Of a DNA stretch of 57,592 bases, positions 8,410 to 17,065 are shown piece after piece. This DNA comes from an uncultured Lachnospiraceae bacterium (GTDB taxonomy: Bacteria; Bacillota; Clostridia; Lachnospirales; Lachnospiraceae). Positions within the stretch are counted from its first letter, which is position 1; the number at the start of each line of letters is the position of its first letter. Under the pieces are notes generated by a model. It did no database searches and was not told the DNA's origin. It worked only from the letters and a program-made list of their open reading frames with translations. Both the position numbers and the translations under genes were made by a program. The stretch spans positions 1 to 57,592 of the forward strand of contig CAJUNR010000031.1 of the NCBI GenBank assembly GCA_910587765.1, in the 5' to 3' direction.

Positions 8410-8998
8410 GATATTCTGTCTGATGGGAAAGAGTTCGTCAGGAAAAGACACCATATATAAATATCTGATGGGGGAAGACGATCTTCACTTGAAAAGAATC
8501 GTTCCCTATACGACCAGGCCCGTCCGTCAGGGGGAAGAAGAAGGCGTCGAGTACCATTTTGTGACGGAAGAGCAGATGCGGATACTCGAACAGGCGGGAA
8601 AGATTGTAGAACGGCGCGCATACCATACCGTTCACGGAATCTGGTATTATTTTACCGTCTGTGAAGAGCAGATGGATCTGGAAAAGGGCAATTATATCAC
8701 AATCGGAACGCTGGAGTCCTGGCGCGATATGTGTTCTTATTTCGGCAGAGAAAAGATGGTTTCCGTCTATATAGAAGTGGGAAACATGGCCCGTATCAGG
8801 CGTGCGTTTGCCAGAGAAAAGGAACAGCCTCAGCCTGATTATATGGAGATGCGCCGGAGACTGCGGGCGGACCGAAGAGATTTTTCAGAACAGACTTTGA
8901 GAAAGGAAGGAATCTGCAGACGATTCCGGAATGAAGAACTGGGAAAATGTTTACAGGAGATAAAACTTTTCATAAAGGAAGAAATGCGGTATAATTAA
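8402..8998 (+). CDS. guanylate kinase-like P-loop protein (divergent)
   Basis: A 198-residue protein with a P-loop GKSSSGKDT at residues 9-17 and the GMP-binding stretch YTTRPVRQGEEEGVEYHF at about 36-53, both typical of guanylate kinases. Other conserved blocks are altered: the usual HGNYYGT is replaced by HGIWYYFT and the DVDVQGA block by ITIGTLESW. This suggests a paralogue with a changed substrate or a regulatory role rather than the housekeeping gmk. It sits between the decarboxylase and holB, where many Bacillota carry thymidylate kinase (tmk). The start overlaps the preceding stop. Confidence 0.75.
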   Translation: MGKIFCLMGKSSSGKDTIYKYLMGEDDLHLKRIVPYTTRPVRQGEEEGVEYHFVTEEQMRILEQAGKIVERRAYHTVHGIWYYFTVCEEQMDLEKGNYITIGTLESWRDMCSYFGREKMVSVYIEVGNMARIRRAFAREKEQPQPDYMEMRRRLRADRRDFSEQTLRKEGICRRFRNEELGKCLQEIKLFIKEEMRYN

Positions 8999-9018
8999 TC
9001 AGCGGGAGGTGAAGTGTC

Positions 9019-10008
9019 ATGGCTGGATTTTCGGATGTGCTCGGACATGAACAGACCATATTGCATATGAAACATGCAATTGAAATGAATAAAGTATCTC
9101 ATGCCTATATTTTAAGCGGAGAGAAGGGATCAGGGAAAAAACTGCTGGCCGGGCTTTTTGCCCAGACGCTGCAGTGTCAGAAAAGAGGAACGGAGCCGTG
9201 TATGGAGTGCCGGTCCTGCAAACAGGAAATGAACCGGAATCAGCCGGATATCATCCGTGTTGTGCATGAAAAGCCGAATACCATCAGCGTGGAAGAAATA
9301 CGGACGCAGGTAAACGGAGATATCATGATCAAGCCCTACAGCAGTCCGTATAAGATTTATATCATAGACGAGGCGGAAAAGCTCAGTGTTCAGGCGCAAA
9401 ATGCCCTGCTGAAGACGATTGAGGAGCCGCCGGTCTATGCGGTGATTCTGCTTTTGACAACGAATGCGGGGATTCTTCTGCCGACGATCCGCTCCCGGTG
9501 TGTGACACTTGATCTGAAGCCGGTCGCTCCGGGGGTTTTGAAAGAGTATCTGATGAGAGAGCTGGAAATACCGGAATACCGGGCCAATATCTGTACCGCG
9601 TTTGCTCAGGGAAATGTCGGAAAAGCGAAGAGGCTGGCTCTTTCCGGAGAGTTTTCCGAGATGCTCGAACATGCGGTTCATCTGGTGAAATATATTCAGG
9701 ACATGGAGGTTGCCGATATCATCACCGATCTGAAGCGGATCGATACATACAAGATGGAGATCAATGATTATCTTGATATTCTGATGGTGTGGTATCGGGA
9801 TGTGCTGATGTTCAAGGCGACCCGTGACGCGGATCATCTGGTCTTTTCGGATGAACTGATCAGTATTCGTGAGAAAGTAAAGAAAAGTTCTTATGAAGGA
9901 CTGGAAAGCGTGATCAAGGCACTGGATAAGGCCAAGGTGCGCCTGAATGCCAATGTAAATTTTGAGATGGCTCTGGAGCTTCTGCTTCTGACCATGAAGG
10001 AGAATTAA
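9019..10008 (+). CDS. holB: DNA polymerase III delta' subunit
   Basis: A 329-residue clamp-loader subunit of the AAA+ fold. It has the N-terminal motif HMKHAIEMNKVSHAYILSG, a P-loop GEKGSGKK at 34-41 and a zinc module with cysteines C53, C61, C64 and C67. The sequence IYIIDEAEKLSVQAQNALLK (about 114-133) is the Walker B and sensor region. In the replisome delta' works with DnaX and HolA to load the beta clamp. GGGAGGTGAA precedes the start. The ricT gene follows after one base, a linkage conserved in Bacillota. Confidence 0.92.
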   Translation: MAGFSDVLGHEQTILHMKHAIEMNKVSHAYILSGEKGSGKKLLAGLFAQTLQCQKRGTEPCMECRSCKQEMNRNQPDIIRVVHEKPNTISVEEIRTQVNGDIMIKPYSSPYKIYIIDEAEKLSVQAQNALLKTIEEPPVYAVILLLTTNAGILLPTIRSRCVTLDLKPVAPGVLKEYLMRELEIPEYRANICTAFAQGNVGKAKRLALSGEFSEMLEHAVHLVKYIQDMEVADIITDLKRIDTYKMEINDYLDILMVWYRDVLMFKATRDADHLVFSDELISIREKVKKSSYEGLESVIKALDKAKVRLNANVNFEMALELLLLTMKEN

Positions 10009-10009
10009 A

Positions 10010-10930
10010 ATGACAAAAGTAATTGGTGTACGTTTTCGGCGGGCGGGGAAGATCTATTATTTCTCCCCTGGAAAACTGAATATTCGGACGGGAGATCATG
10101 TAATCGTGGAGACGGCCAGAGGAGTGGAATACGGTTATGTGGTCATCGGTTCCAAAGAGGTGGAAGATGATAAAGTCGTTCAGCCTTTAAAATCGGTGAT
10201 CCGTCTTGCGACAGCGCAGGATGACCGCCAGGAGGAAGGAAACAGGCAGAAGGAAAAAGAAGCGTTTAAAATCTGTCTGGATAAGATCCGCAAGCACAAG
10301 CTGGAGATGAAGCTGATCGACGCGGAATATACATTTGACAATAATAAAGTACTGTTTTATTTTACGGCGGACGGAAGGATAGATTTCCGGGAGCTGGTGA
10401 AAGATCTGGCTTCGGTCTTTAAGACCCGCATTGAACTCCGTCAGATCGGCGTCCGCGACGAGACGAAGATTCTGGGAGGCATCGGTATCTGCGGCAGGCC
10501 GTTATGCTGCCATACTCATCAGTCGGAATTTCTCCCGGTGTCCATCAAGATGGCGAAGGAACAGAATCTTTCGCTGAATCCGGCGAAGATCTCGGGCGTC
10601 TGCGGGCGTCTGATGTGCTGTTTGAAACATGAGGAAGAGACTTATGAGGAGCTGAACAGCCGTCTTCCGGGACCGGGAGATCATGTGACGGCAAGAGACG
10701 GAAGCAGGGGAGAGGTAAGTTCCGTCAATGTGCTTCGTCAGATGGTAAAGGTCATCGTGACGCTGGAAAACGAGGAAAAAGAGATCCGGGAGTATCGGGT
10801 AGAAGATCTTAAATTCCGGCCGAGACGCAAAAAAGAGAAGAACAGCAAATGGCAGGCCGAAGACAGGGAACTGAAAGCCCTGGAAGAACTGGAGCACAAG
10901 GAAGGAAAATCCAAATTAAATGACAAATAA
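10010..10930 (+). CDS. ricT: PSP1/RicT (YaaT) family protein
   Basis: A 306-residue protein with the PSP1 C-terminal domain: DHVIVETARGVEYG (about 28-41) and the cysteine-rich centre GGIGICGRPLCCHTH (about 157-171) and SGVCGRLMCCLKHEEETYEE (about 196-215). In B. subtilis RicT forms an Fe-S complex with RicA and RicF that affects RNase Y dependent RNA processing and sporulation, competence and biofilm. The basic, lysine-rich tail after residue 265 is probably disordered. Start 10010 follows AAGGAG by 7 nt; the stop overlaps the rsmI start by 11 nt. Confidence 0.9.
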   Translation: MTKVIGVRFRRAGKIYYFSPGKLNIRTGDHVIVETARGVEYGYVVIGSKEVEDDKVVQPLKSVIRLATAQDDRQEEGNRQKEKEAFKICLDKIRKHKLEMKLIDAEYTFDNNKVLFYFTADGRIDFRELVKDLASVFKTRIELRQIGVRDETKILGGIGICGRPLCCHTHQSEFLPVSIKMAKEQNLSLNPAKISGVCGRLMCCLKHEEETYEELNSRLPGPGDHVTARDGSRGEVSSVNVLRQMVKVIVTLENEEKEIREYRVEDLKFRPRRKKEKNSKWQAEDRELKALEELEHKEGKSKLNDK

Positions 10931-11774
10931 GACAGGAATCCTTTATCTGTGCGCAACTCCGATCGGAAATCTGGAGGACATGACGTTTCGGGCTGTGCGC
11001 ATTCTTCAGGAAGCGGATCTGATTGCGGCGGAGGACACCAGAAACAGCATAAAACTTCTGAACCACTTTGACATTCACACGCCCATGACCAGTTATCACG
11101 AGCATAACAAATATGAAAAAGGCCGTATTCTGGTCGGGAAGCTTCTGGAAGGTCAGGATATCGCACTGGTTACAGATGCGGGAATGCCCGGAATCTCGGA
11201 TCCCGGAGAAGAACTGGTGCGGATGTGCCATGAAGCGGGAATTACGGTGACGGCTGTACCCGGAGCCTGCGCCTGCGTGACGGCGCTTGCGCTGTCCGGA
11301 AGGCCTTCCAGGAGATTCTGTTTCGAGGGTTTTCTCCCTGCGGATAAAAAGGAGCGCAGAGAACTGCTGGCAGAGTTTGCCGGGGAGACAAGAACGATCC
11401 TTCTCTATGAAGCGCCGCACCGTCTGAAGCGGACGCTTCCGGAACTTCTGGAGGCTTTGGGAGACAGAGAACTTACGGTTTGCAGAGAGCTTACCAAAAA
11501 GCATGAGAGCCTGTGGAGAACAACGCTGTCGGAGGCCTGCTCCTGCTATGAAAGTCAGGAGGCGAAAGGCGAGTATGTTCTGGTGATCGAAGGAAGATCC
11601 CGGGAAGAACTGATCAGACAGAGGCAGCAGGAGTATCAGGAGATGCCGCTTGCGGACCATGTCAGATTGTATGAGGAGCAGGGGCTTGATCAAAAATCAG
11701 CCATGAAACAGGCGGCCAGAGACCGCGGTATCACCAAACGGGAAGTATATCAGGCGCTGCTGCATAAGGAGTGA
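10920..11774 (+). CDS. rsmI: 16S rRNA (cytidine-1402-2'-O)-methyltransferase
   Basis: A 284-residue enzyme of the tetrapyrrole-methylase fold. It shows LYLCATPIGNLEDMTFRAV (residues 9-27), AEDTRNSIKLLNHF (37-50), the SAM-site loop VTDAGMPGISDPGEELV (about 82-98) and GFLPADKKER (about 139-148). RsmI methylates the ribose of C1402 in the decoding centre. In B. subtilis the homologue (YabC) lies in the same neighbourhood but after trmN; here the order is reversed. It overlaps ricT by 11 nt and precedes the methyltransferase gene by 4 nt. Confidence 0.93.
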   Translation: MTNKTGILYLCATPIGNLEDMTFRAVRILQEADLIAAEDTRNSIKLLNHFDIHTPMTSYHEHNKYEKGRILVGKLLEGQDIALVTDAGMPGISDPGEELVRMCHEAGITVTAVPGACACVTALALSGRPSRRFCFEGFLPADKKERRELLAEFAGETRTILLYEAPHRLKRTLPELLEALGDRELTVCRELTKKHESLWRTTLSEACSCYESQEAKGEYVLVIEGRSREELIRQRQQEYQEMPLADHVRLYEEQGLDQKSAMKQAARDRGITKREVYQALLHKE

Positions 11775-11778
11775 TAGG

Positions 11779-12516
11779 ATGGAGATCCTCTTAAAGGACG
11801 GAGAGCGTCTGGATGAGCTTCAGAGGAACGGATACAGGATCATCCAGGATCCCAAAAGATTCTGCTTTGGAATGGATGCGGTTCTGCTCGCGGGATTTGT
11901 AAAAGTGAAACCGGAGGAACGGGTACTGGATCTCGGTACCGGTACGGGTATCATCCCGATTCTTCTGGAAGCGAAGACGAAGGGGGCCTTGTTTACCGGT
12001 CTGGAAATTCAGGCGGAGAGCGCGGATATGGCCAGGCGGAGCGTGAGACTGAATCATCTGCAGGAAAAGGTTCGTATTGTAACCGGCGATCTCAGAGAGG
12101 CGGACCGGATCTTCGGGAACGGTACCTGTCATGTGGTAACCTGCAATCCGCCGTATATGACCAATCATCATGGGCTGAAAAATCCGGAACAGCCGAAAGC
12201 CATTGCAAGGCACGAAATTCTCTGTACGCTCGAGGATGTGGTATCTCAGGCTTCTAAAATACTGATGCCAAACGGCCGCTTCTATCTGGTTCACAGGCCT
12301 TTTCGGCTGGCGGAAATTATAACCTGTCTCTGCGCGCATGGTCTGGAACCGAAGCGGATGCGTTTTGTTCATCCATATGTGGACCGGGAACCCGGTATGG
12401 TGCTGATCGAGGCTCTGAAAGGCGGTAAATCCGGAATTACAGTGGAGAGACCGCTGGTGATCTATCAGGAACCGGGAAAATATGCGGATGAAATTTATGA
12501 GGTATACGGATATTGA
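11779..12516 (+). CDS. tRNA1(Val) (adenine-37-N6)-methyltransferase-like protein
   Basis: A 245-residue class I SAM methyltransferase of the TrmN6/YabB type. It starts with the family pattern RLDELQRNGYRIIQDPKRFCFGMDAV (first part about 11-24), has the SAM motif LDLGTGTGIIP (about 52-62) and the N6-adenine catalytic motif NPPY (about 123-126). The predicted target is A37 of a tRNA. AAGGAGTGATAGG precedes the start. It is the last gene of the decarboxylase-holB operon; a possible terminator follows. Confidence 0.85.
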   Translation: MEILLKDGERLDELQRNGYRIIQDPKRFCFGMDAVLLAGFVKVKPEERVLDLGTGTGIIPILLEAKTKGALFTGLEIQAESADMARRSVRLNHLQEKVRIVTGDLREADRIFGNGTCHVVTCNPPYMTNHHGLKNPEQPKAIARHEILCTLEDVVSQASKILMPNGRFYLVHRPFRLAEIITCLCAHGLEPKRMRFVHPYVDREPGMVLIEALKGGKSGITVERPLVIYQEPGKYADEIYEVYGY

Positions 12517-12548
12517 GAAGCTGTCATGAGAAAAAGATGGCTTCTTTT
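12517..12548 (+). terminator. possible weak terminator
   Basis: GAAGCTGTC can pair with GATGGCTTC (nine pairs, two of them G:U) around a 10-nt loop, followed by TTTT. It would separate the methyltransferase operon from the MATE gene. The stem is weak. Confidence 0.35.
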
Positions 12549-12573
12549 CATATTATGAAGAGGATGGCGGAGA

Positions 12574-13926
12574 ATGGAACAGAAAAATAATTTTGCAGAA
12601 GGAAGCGTAGCGCGCAATATCATGGGGATGGCTGTTCCGATGACGGTCGCGCAGATTCTGAATCTTCTGTATAATCTGGTGGACCGCATCTATATTGGAC
12701 ATATTCCGGGGGCGGATTCTCTGGCATTGACGGGAGTCGGACTGACGTTTCCGATTGTAAGTATGATATCGGCGTTTGCCGGGCTGTTCGGCATGGGAGG
12801 AGCGCCTCTTTGTTCAATCGAGAGAGGAAAGGGAAATCTGAAGCAGGCGGGAGAAATTATGCAGAACGCATTTCAGATGCTGATCGGAACGGGGATTCTG
12901 ATCACGATAGCGGGATATGTCACGGAACGACCGCTCCTGTATGCGCTTGGGGGAAGCGATGCCACCTATGTTTATGCCAGCGCCTATCTGAAAATTTATC
13001 TTCTGGGAAGTCTGTTCGTCATGATCGCACTGGGAATGAACCCTTTTATCAATGCTCAGGGGTTCGGCAGAATGGGGATGGTGACGGTGGCGCTGGGAGC
13101 GCTCATCAACCTCATACTGGATCCGCTGTTTATCTTTGGGCTGCAAATGGGAGTTCGGGGAGCGGCGCTGGCGACGATTATCGCGCAGTTTCTGTCGGCT
13201 GTATGGGTGCTTCGTTTTCTGACCGGGAACAGGCCGTCACTGCGGCTGAAACTTTGTCTGAAAAAACCCGACTGGCGTCTGGTCGGCCAGATTGCGGCGC
13301 TCGGCATTTCCAATTTTATTATGAATTTTACCAACAGCGTCGTACAGATAGTATGCAACCGCCAGCTTCAGTATTACGGAGGCGATCTGTATGTAGGCGT
13401 TATGACCGTATTAAATTCGGTTCGGGAACTTCTGACCATGGTGGTGCTCGGAGTGGCGAACGGCGCGCAGCCGGTGATCAGTTTTAATTACGGGGCCGGG
13501 AGAAAAGACAGAGTGCGCGAGGGGATTCGTTTTATGACAGCGGTCAGCATCGTCTATACCTGCGCGGCATGGATGGTAACGCTCGCTTTCCCGGAAGTCT
13601 TTATCCGGATGTTTCATTCAGAAGCAGAACTTCTAAGAGCCGGTGTGCCCGCCATGCATATCTATTTCTTCGGGTTCTGTTTTATGGCGCTGCAGTTTTC
13701 AGGACAGACGACCTTTCAGGCGTTGGGAGAAGCCAAATATGCGATCACATTTTCTCTGTTTCGGAAAATTGTGATTGTGGTGCCTCTGACGCTTTTATTG
13801 CCCCTGATTCCGAAAATCGGTCTGAACGGCGTTTTTCTGGCGGAGCCGATCTCCAATCTGGTGGGCGGATGCGCCTGTTTTTGTACGATGATGGCGGTCA
13901 TATGGAAAGGAAAATTAAGAGAATGA
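12574..13926 (+). CDS. MATE family efflux transporter
   Basis: A 450-residue protein with twelve predicted membrane helices of the MATE (NorM/DinF) fold. Internal duplication is visible: the region with AVPMTVAQILNLLYNLVDRI near residues 15-34 corresponds to the second half after about residue 230. Conserved MATE positions such as NPFINAQGFGRMG (about 151-163) and GANGAQPVISFNYGAG-like VANGAQPVISFNYGAG (about 293-308) are present. It should export cationic compounds using Na+ or H+. The stop overlaps the trmO start (ATGA). The substrate is unknown. Confidence 0.9.
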   Translation: MEQKNNFAEGSVARNIMGMAVPMTVAQILNLLYNLVDRIYIGHIPGADSLALTGVGLTFPIVSMISAFAGLFGMGGAPLCSIERGKGNLKQAGEIMQNAFQMLIGTGILITIAGYVTERPLLYALGGSDATYVYASAYLKIYLLGSLFVMIALGMNPFINAQGFGRMGMVTVALGALINLILDPLFIFGLQMGVRGAALATIIAQFLSAVWVLRFLTGNRPSLRLKLCLKKPDWRLVGQIAALGISNFIMNFTNSVVQIVCNRQLQYYGGDLYVGVMTVLNSVRELLTMVVLGVANGAQPVISFNYGAGRKDRVREGIRFMTAVSIVYTCAAWMVTLAFPEVFIRMFHSEAELLRAGVPAMHIYFFGFCFMALQFSGQTTFQALGEAKYAITFSLFRKIVIVVPLTLLLPLIPKIGLNGVFLAEPISNLVGGCACFCTMMAVIWKGKLRE

Positions 13927-14615
13927 AAATCATTGCGCATATCCGTACGGATTTTCCGGAAAAATTCGGAATACCGAGACAGAGCGGTCTGATAGAGGAT
14001 TTGAAAGGACAGATTTTCTTCGAGCCGGAATACCGGAATCCGCAGGCGGTGCGGGGGCTGGAGGCGTTTTCTCATATTTGGCTTCTGTGGCAGTTTTCAG
14101 AGTCGAAGAAAGAGCGCTGGTCGGCGACGGTGAAACCGCCGCGTCTGGGAGGAAAGAAGCGGGTGGGAGTCTTCGCCAGCCGTTCGCCCTATCGGCCGAA
14201 CGACATCGGATTGTCGTGCGTCCGCCTGGAGAGAATTGAAACGGAAGGAGGATGCGGTCCTGTACTCCATGTAGCAGGAGCGGATCTGATGGACGGGACG
14301 CCGATCTATGACATCAAACCTTATATTCCCGTATCGGACTGTCATCCGGAAGCGACGGAAGGATACACAGGGGAAACCAGACTGCATAGACTGAAGGTGG
14401 ATTTTCCCCGGGAACTGCTCGGTATCTTCCCGGAAGAAAAACGCAGGGCAGTCTGCGGCCTGCTGGCGGAAGATCCACGACCGGCCTATCTGCAGGATGA
14501 GGAGCGGATCTATGGACTGAGTTATGCGGGCTGTAATGTAAAATTTCGCGTCGTCCAGGATACCGTGTATGTGTGCGGCGTGGAGAGACTTCCTTCCAAC
14601 GGCCGGGAAATCTGA
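13923..14615 (+). CDS. trmO: tRNA (N6-threonylcarbamoyladenosine-37-N6)-methyltransferase, TrmO/TsaA type
   Basis: A 230-residue protein of the TsaA/TrmO beta-barrel family. It begins MKIIAHIRTDFPEKFGIPRQ and has the SAM-binding block GVFASRSPYRPNDIGLSCVR (about 80-99), preceded by PPRLGGKKR. The C-terminal extension with YAGCNVKFRVV is usual for the family. TrmO methylates t6A37 of tRNAs such as tRNA-Thr. The start is placed at 13923, where ATGA overlaps the MATE stop; an upstream in-frame extension into the MATE gene is not credible. Coupled translation with a transporter has no obvious functional meaning. Confidence 0.88.
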   Translation: MKIIAHIRTDFPEKFGIPRQSGLIEDLKGQIFFEPEYRNPQAVRGLEAFSHIWLLWQFSESKKERWSATVKPPRLGGKKRVGVFASRSPYRPNDIGLSCVRLERIETEGGCGPVLHVAGADLMDGTPIYDIKPYIPVSDCHPEATEGYTGETRLHRLKVDFPRELLGIFPEEKRRAVCGLLAEDPRPAYLQDEERIYGLSYAGCNVKFRVVQDTVYVCGVERLPSNGREI

Positions 14616-14726
14616 GAAAACGCTTTTATTGGCGTTTCCCTAAGTAAAATCATACCGGCCGCCATGCATGGATTCAGGAAATTCCCCATAAGATGTAGCA
14701 ATGGAAAAAATTACGGGGAACGGAAT

Positions 14727-15344
14727 ATGAATTATCTGTGGGCGGGTATGATGCTCGTGGCGATTGTGTACGGGGCTTTTCACGGGACGATCCCGGAAGT
14801 GACGCAGGCGGCTCTGGATTCTTCAAAGGAGGCAGTGACACTCTGTATTACCATGCTTGGAATTTTGTCCTTCTGGATGGGGCTGATGCGGATTGCGGAG
14901 GCTGCCGGCCTGATCCGGAAATTTACCGGAGCGATCCGGCCGGTTCTGTGCTGGCTCTTTCCGAGAATCCCCAAAGGGCATCCGGCGATGGAGCAGATTG
15001 CGGTGAATTGTATTGCCAACGTGCTCGGCCTCGGCTGGGCGGCGACGCCGGCGGGACTGAAAGCGATGGAGGAGCTTTCAAAGCTGGAGGACGAGCGGCG
15101 GGCAGCGGGCGGCCGCCGTTATCCTGCGGCGCCGAAAGGCGTGGCCAGCGATGAGATGTGTGTGTTCCTGATCCTGAATATCTCGTCGCTGCAGTTGATT
15201 CCGATCAATGTGGTTGCCTATCGGAGCCAGTATGGAAGCGTGAATCCGACGGCGATCGTGGGGCCTGCGATTCTGGCGACGGCGGTGAGTACGCTGGCGG
15301 GAGTCATTTTCTGCAAGGTAATGGATGGGAAGCAAAGAGCGTGA
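14727..15344 (+). CDS. spmA: spore maturation protein A
   Basis: A 205-residue membrane protein that follows SpmA along its whole length: MNYLWAGMMLVAIVYGAFHG, SKEAVTLCITMLGILSFWMG, NCIANVLGLGWAATPAGLKA and SSLQLIPINVVAYRSQYGSV. In B. subtilis SpmA and SpmB form a membrane pair needed for spore core dehydration. ATG 14727 follows GGGGAACGGA; an earlier in-frame ATG lacks a ribosome site. spmB, usually the next gene, is missing: 34 nt after the stop there is a converging gene's terminator. A nucleoside-transporter-like gate fold is known for the family. Confidence 0.9.
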   Translation: MNYLWAGMMLVAIVYGAFHGTIPEVTQAALDSSKEAVTLCITMLGILSFWMGLMRIAEAAGLIRKFTGAIRPVLCWLFPRIPKGHPAMEQIAVNCIANVLGLGWAATPAGLKAMEELSKLEDERRAAGGRRYPAAPKGVASDEMCVFLILNISSLQLIPINVVAYRSQYGSVNPTAIVGPAILATAVSTLAGVIFCKVMDGKQRA

Positions 15345-15387
15345 AAAACAGAATAACAAAACAAAAATACAGAATCAAACGTGTATC

Positions 15388-15416
15388 AAAAAAGGGCTGT
15401 CGAAAACGGACAGCCC
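15388..15416 (-). terminator. rho-independent terminator for the 73-aa gene
   Basis: GGGCTGTC (15394-15401) pairs with GACAGCCC (15409-15416). On the minus strand the stem is followed by six T (AAAAAA at 15388-15393 on the plus strand), so it serves the minus-strand gene and may also stop spmA read-through. Confidence 0.8.
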
Positions 15417-15455
15417 CCTGTAAACCGGAAAATCAATCTGTATAAAATAAGATTC

Positions 15456-15677
15456 TTATTCAGAGAAAGTATATTTCACAATGTTTCCTTTGCCATCACC
15501 CGTTGTTATAACAGTATCGCCATCAGTATTATGCAGAATATCAATAACAGGAAATCTACCATTCTTTTTTACATATTCTTCGGGACTTTCTGCCTCTATT
15601 TCTATCCATTCTTTTTTTGCATACTGCGGTCCGCCGCAAGGATTAATATCTTCAATAAATACTTCATATTCGTTCAT
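15456..15677 (-). CDS. 73-residue hypothetical protein
   Basis: A small acidic soluble protein beginning MNEYEVFIEDINPCGGPQ and ending VITTGDGKGNIVKYTFSE. The start is fixed by AGGAG 9 nt upstream on the minus strand; an in-frame ATG further upstream has none. A terminator lies 40 nt behind the stop. I do not recognise the family. The alternating hydrophobic pattern suggests a small beta-rich fold. It is convergent with spmA and stands alone. Confidence 0.65.
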   Translation of the reverse strand: MNEYEVFIEDINPCGGPQYAKKEWIEIEAESPEEYVKKNGRFPVIDILHNTDGDTVITTGDGKGNIVKYTFSE

Positions 15678-15886
15678 ACGATTATCTCCTGTTTTCTGAT
15701 TATATATAATATTTTTTATCTTTCCAGACGGTCCGAAATCCAATTATGTATTGTATTTCTCATAAACATATGTAGTGCTGGTATCTGTCATAAAATCCTG
15801 ATTTATTATTTTGAATTTTATCACAAATATTTAATGGGTGCAATTATTGTTTTTGGAAAACAGGAAAAATGTATTGACAGAAAACA

Positions 15887-15915
15887 TTGACAAGTTTAAA
15901 AGTTTACGGTATGAT
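15887..15915 (+). promoter_or_regulatory. promoter of the first LacI gene
   Basis: TTGACA (15887-15892) and TATGAT (15910-15915) with a 17-nt spacer, a near-consensus sigma-A promoter 62 nt before the start codon of the LacI gene. A second TTGACA lies 14 nt upstream at 15873-15878. Confidence 0.8.
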
Positions 15916-15977
15916 AAAAATTAATCAGAAATAAGATTAAATAAATATAAATTGATTTATTCAGGTGGAGGAAATCT

Positions 15978-16997
15978 ATGGCGAAAGATGTGACTTTGGC
16001 AGATATAGCAGCGAAAGTCGGAGTGAGCACGGTGGCAGTTTCCAAGGCGCTGTCGGGAAAACCGGGGGTCAGCGACGAGCTCAGAGCCAGAATCAGGCAG
16101 GTGGCGGACCGGATGGGCTACAAAGCCAGTGCGTCGGAGAAACCGGCGGTGGTCAAGACTGGGAATATCGGAGTGATTGTTCCGGAAAATTATTACGGAT
16201 ACTCCTTTTCATTTTACGGGCAGTTATATGAGAAAGTGGTAAAGGCGCTGTATGACAACAGATATTACGGTATTCTGGAACTGCTTACAAAGGAGGACGA
16301 GAACGAGAACAATATACCGAAGGTGCTGCGCGACGGGAAAGTGGACGGGCTGATTTTCATGGGGCAGATGAAGGAAAATTATATACGGAAAATGGTCGCG
16401 CAGTCGGAAGTGCCGGTGTTTTTTCTCGATACGTACAGGCCTTCGATCATGCTTGATACCGTGATTTCCGACGGATATTACGGAACGTACCTGCTGACCG
16501 ATTATCTGATCCGGCGCGGGCACAGGAAGATCGGGTTTGTCGGAAATATTGAAGCTACGGACAGCATCGCGGATCGGTTCTGGGGGTATCGGAAGGCACT
16601 CAGAGAGAATGATATCAAGTTTGAGAGCGACTGGGAGATTCCGGACCGCAGCAGGTACGGGAATATCGGGGACCGCATCCTGGACAGGAGAATCGGGATT
16701 GCAGAGGCTTACGTATGCAACTGTGATTATGCCGCTCAGGTCGTGATACAGGATCTGGAAGAGATGGGGTATACCGTACCGGAAGATGTATCCGTCGTAG
16801 GTTTTGACGATTTTCTGCCGATCGGCCGGGGGATGGATAAAGACCAGATTACATCCTACAGCGTGAATATGGAACAGATGGCGGTGACCTGCGTTCACTC
16901 TCTGATCCGCAAGATCGAGCATCAGAACTATATTGAGGGGGTTCAGATCGTAACCGGTAAGATGGTCGAGAAGAAAACGGTGAAAGACCGCAGATAG
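15978..16997 (+). CDS. LacI family transcriptional regulator (first of three)
   Basis: A 339-residue regulator. The N-terminal helix-turn-helix reads VTLADIAAKVGVSTVAVSKAL (first part residues 5-20) followed by the hinge GYKASA. The periplasmic-binding-like sugar domain fills residues 60-335, with GHRKIGFVGNIE (about 178-189), CNCDYAAQVV (about 246-255) and SVVGFDDF (about 272-279). GGTGGAGG lies 7 nt upstream of the start. It has its own promoter and terminator, so it is monocistronic. It probably controls the mannan operon downstream and binds a manno-oligosaccharide or phosphorylated sugar; this is inferred from position. Confidence 0.9.
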   Translation: MAKDVTLADIAAKVGVSTVAVSKALSGKPGVSDELRARIRQVADRMGYKASASEKPAVVKTGNIGVIVPENYYGYSFSFYGQLYEKVVKALYDNRYYGILELLTKEDENENNIPKVLRDGKVDGLIFMGQMKENYIRKMVAQSEVPVFFLDTYRPSIMLDTVISDGYYGTYLLTDYLIRRGHRKIGFVGNIEATDSIADRFWGYRKALRENDIKFESDWEIPDRSRYGNIGDRILDRRIGIAEAYVCNCDYAAQVVIQDLEEMGYTVPEDVSVVGFDDFLPIGRGMDKDQITSYSVNMEQMAVTCVHSLIRKIEHQNYIEGVQIVTGKMVEKKTVKDRR

Positions 16998-17036
16998 AAG
17001 TGTCAAAAGAACAGGGAATACTGTATGGAAAAGTTA

Positions 17037-17065
17037 TGCCGAGGAAATCCTCGGCAATTTTTTTA
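17037..17065 (+). terminator. terminator of the first LacI gene
   Basis: TGCCGAGG (17037-17044) pairs with CCTCGGCA (17049-17056) around AAAT and runs into ATTTTTTTT. It ends the transcript of the preceding regulator gene. Confidence 0.88.

Noticed and set aside
10738..11693. Long minus-strand frames opposite ricT and rsmI
   Set aside because: Antisense shadows of well recognised genes; no start signals.
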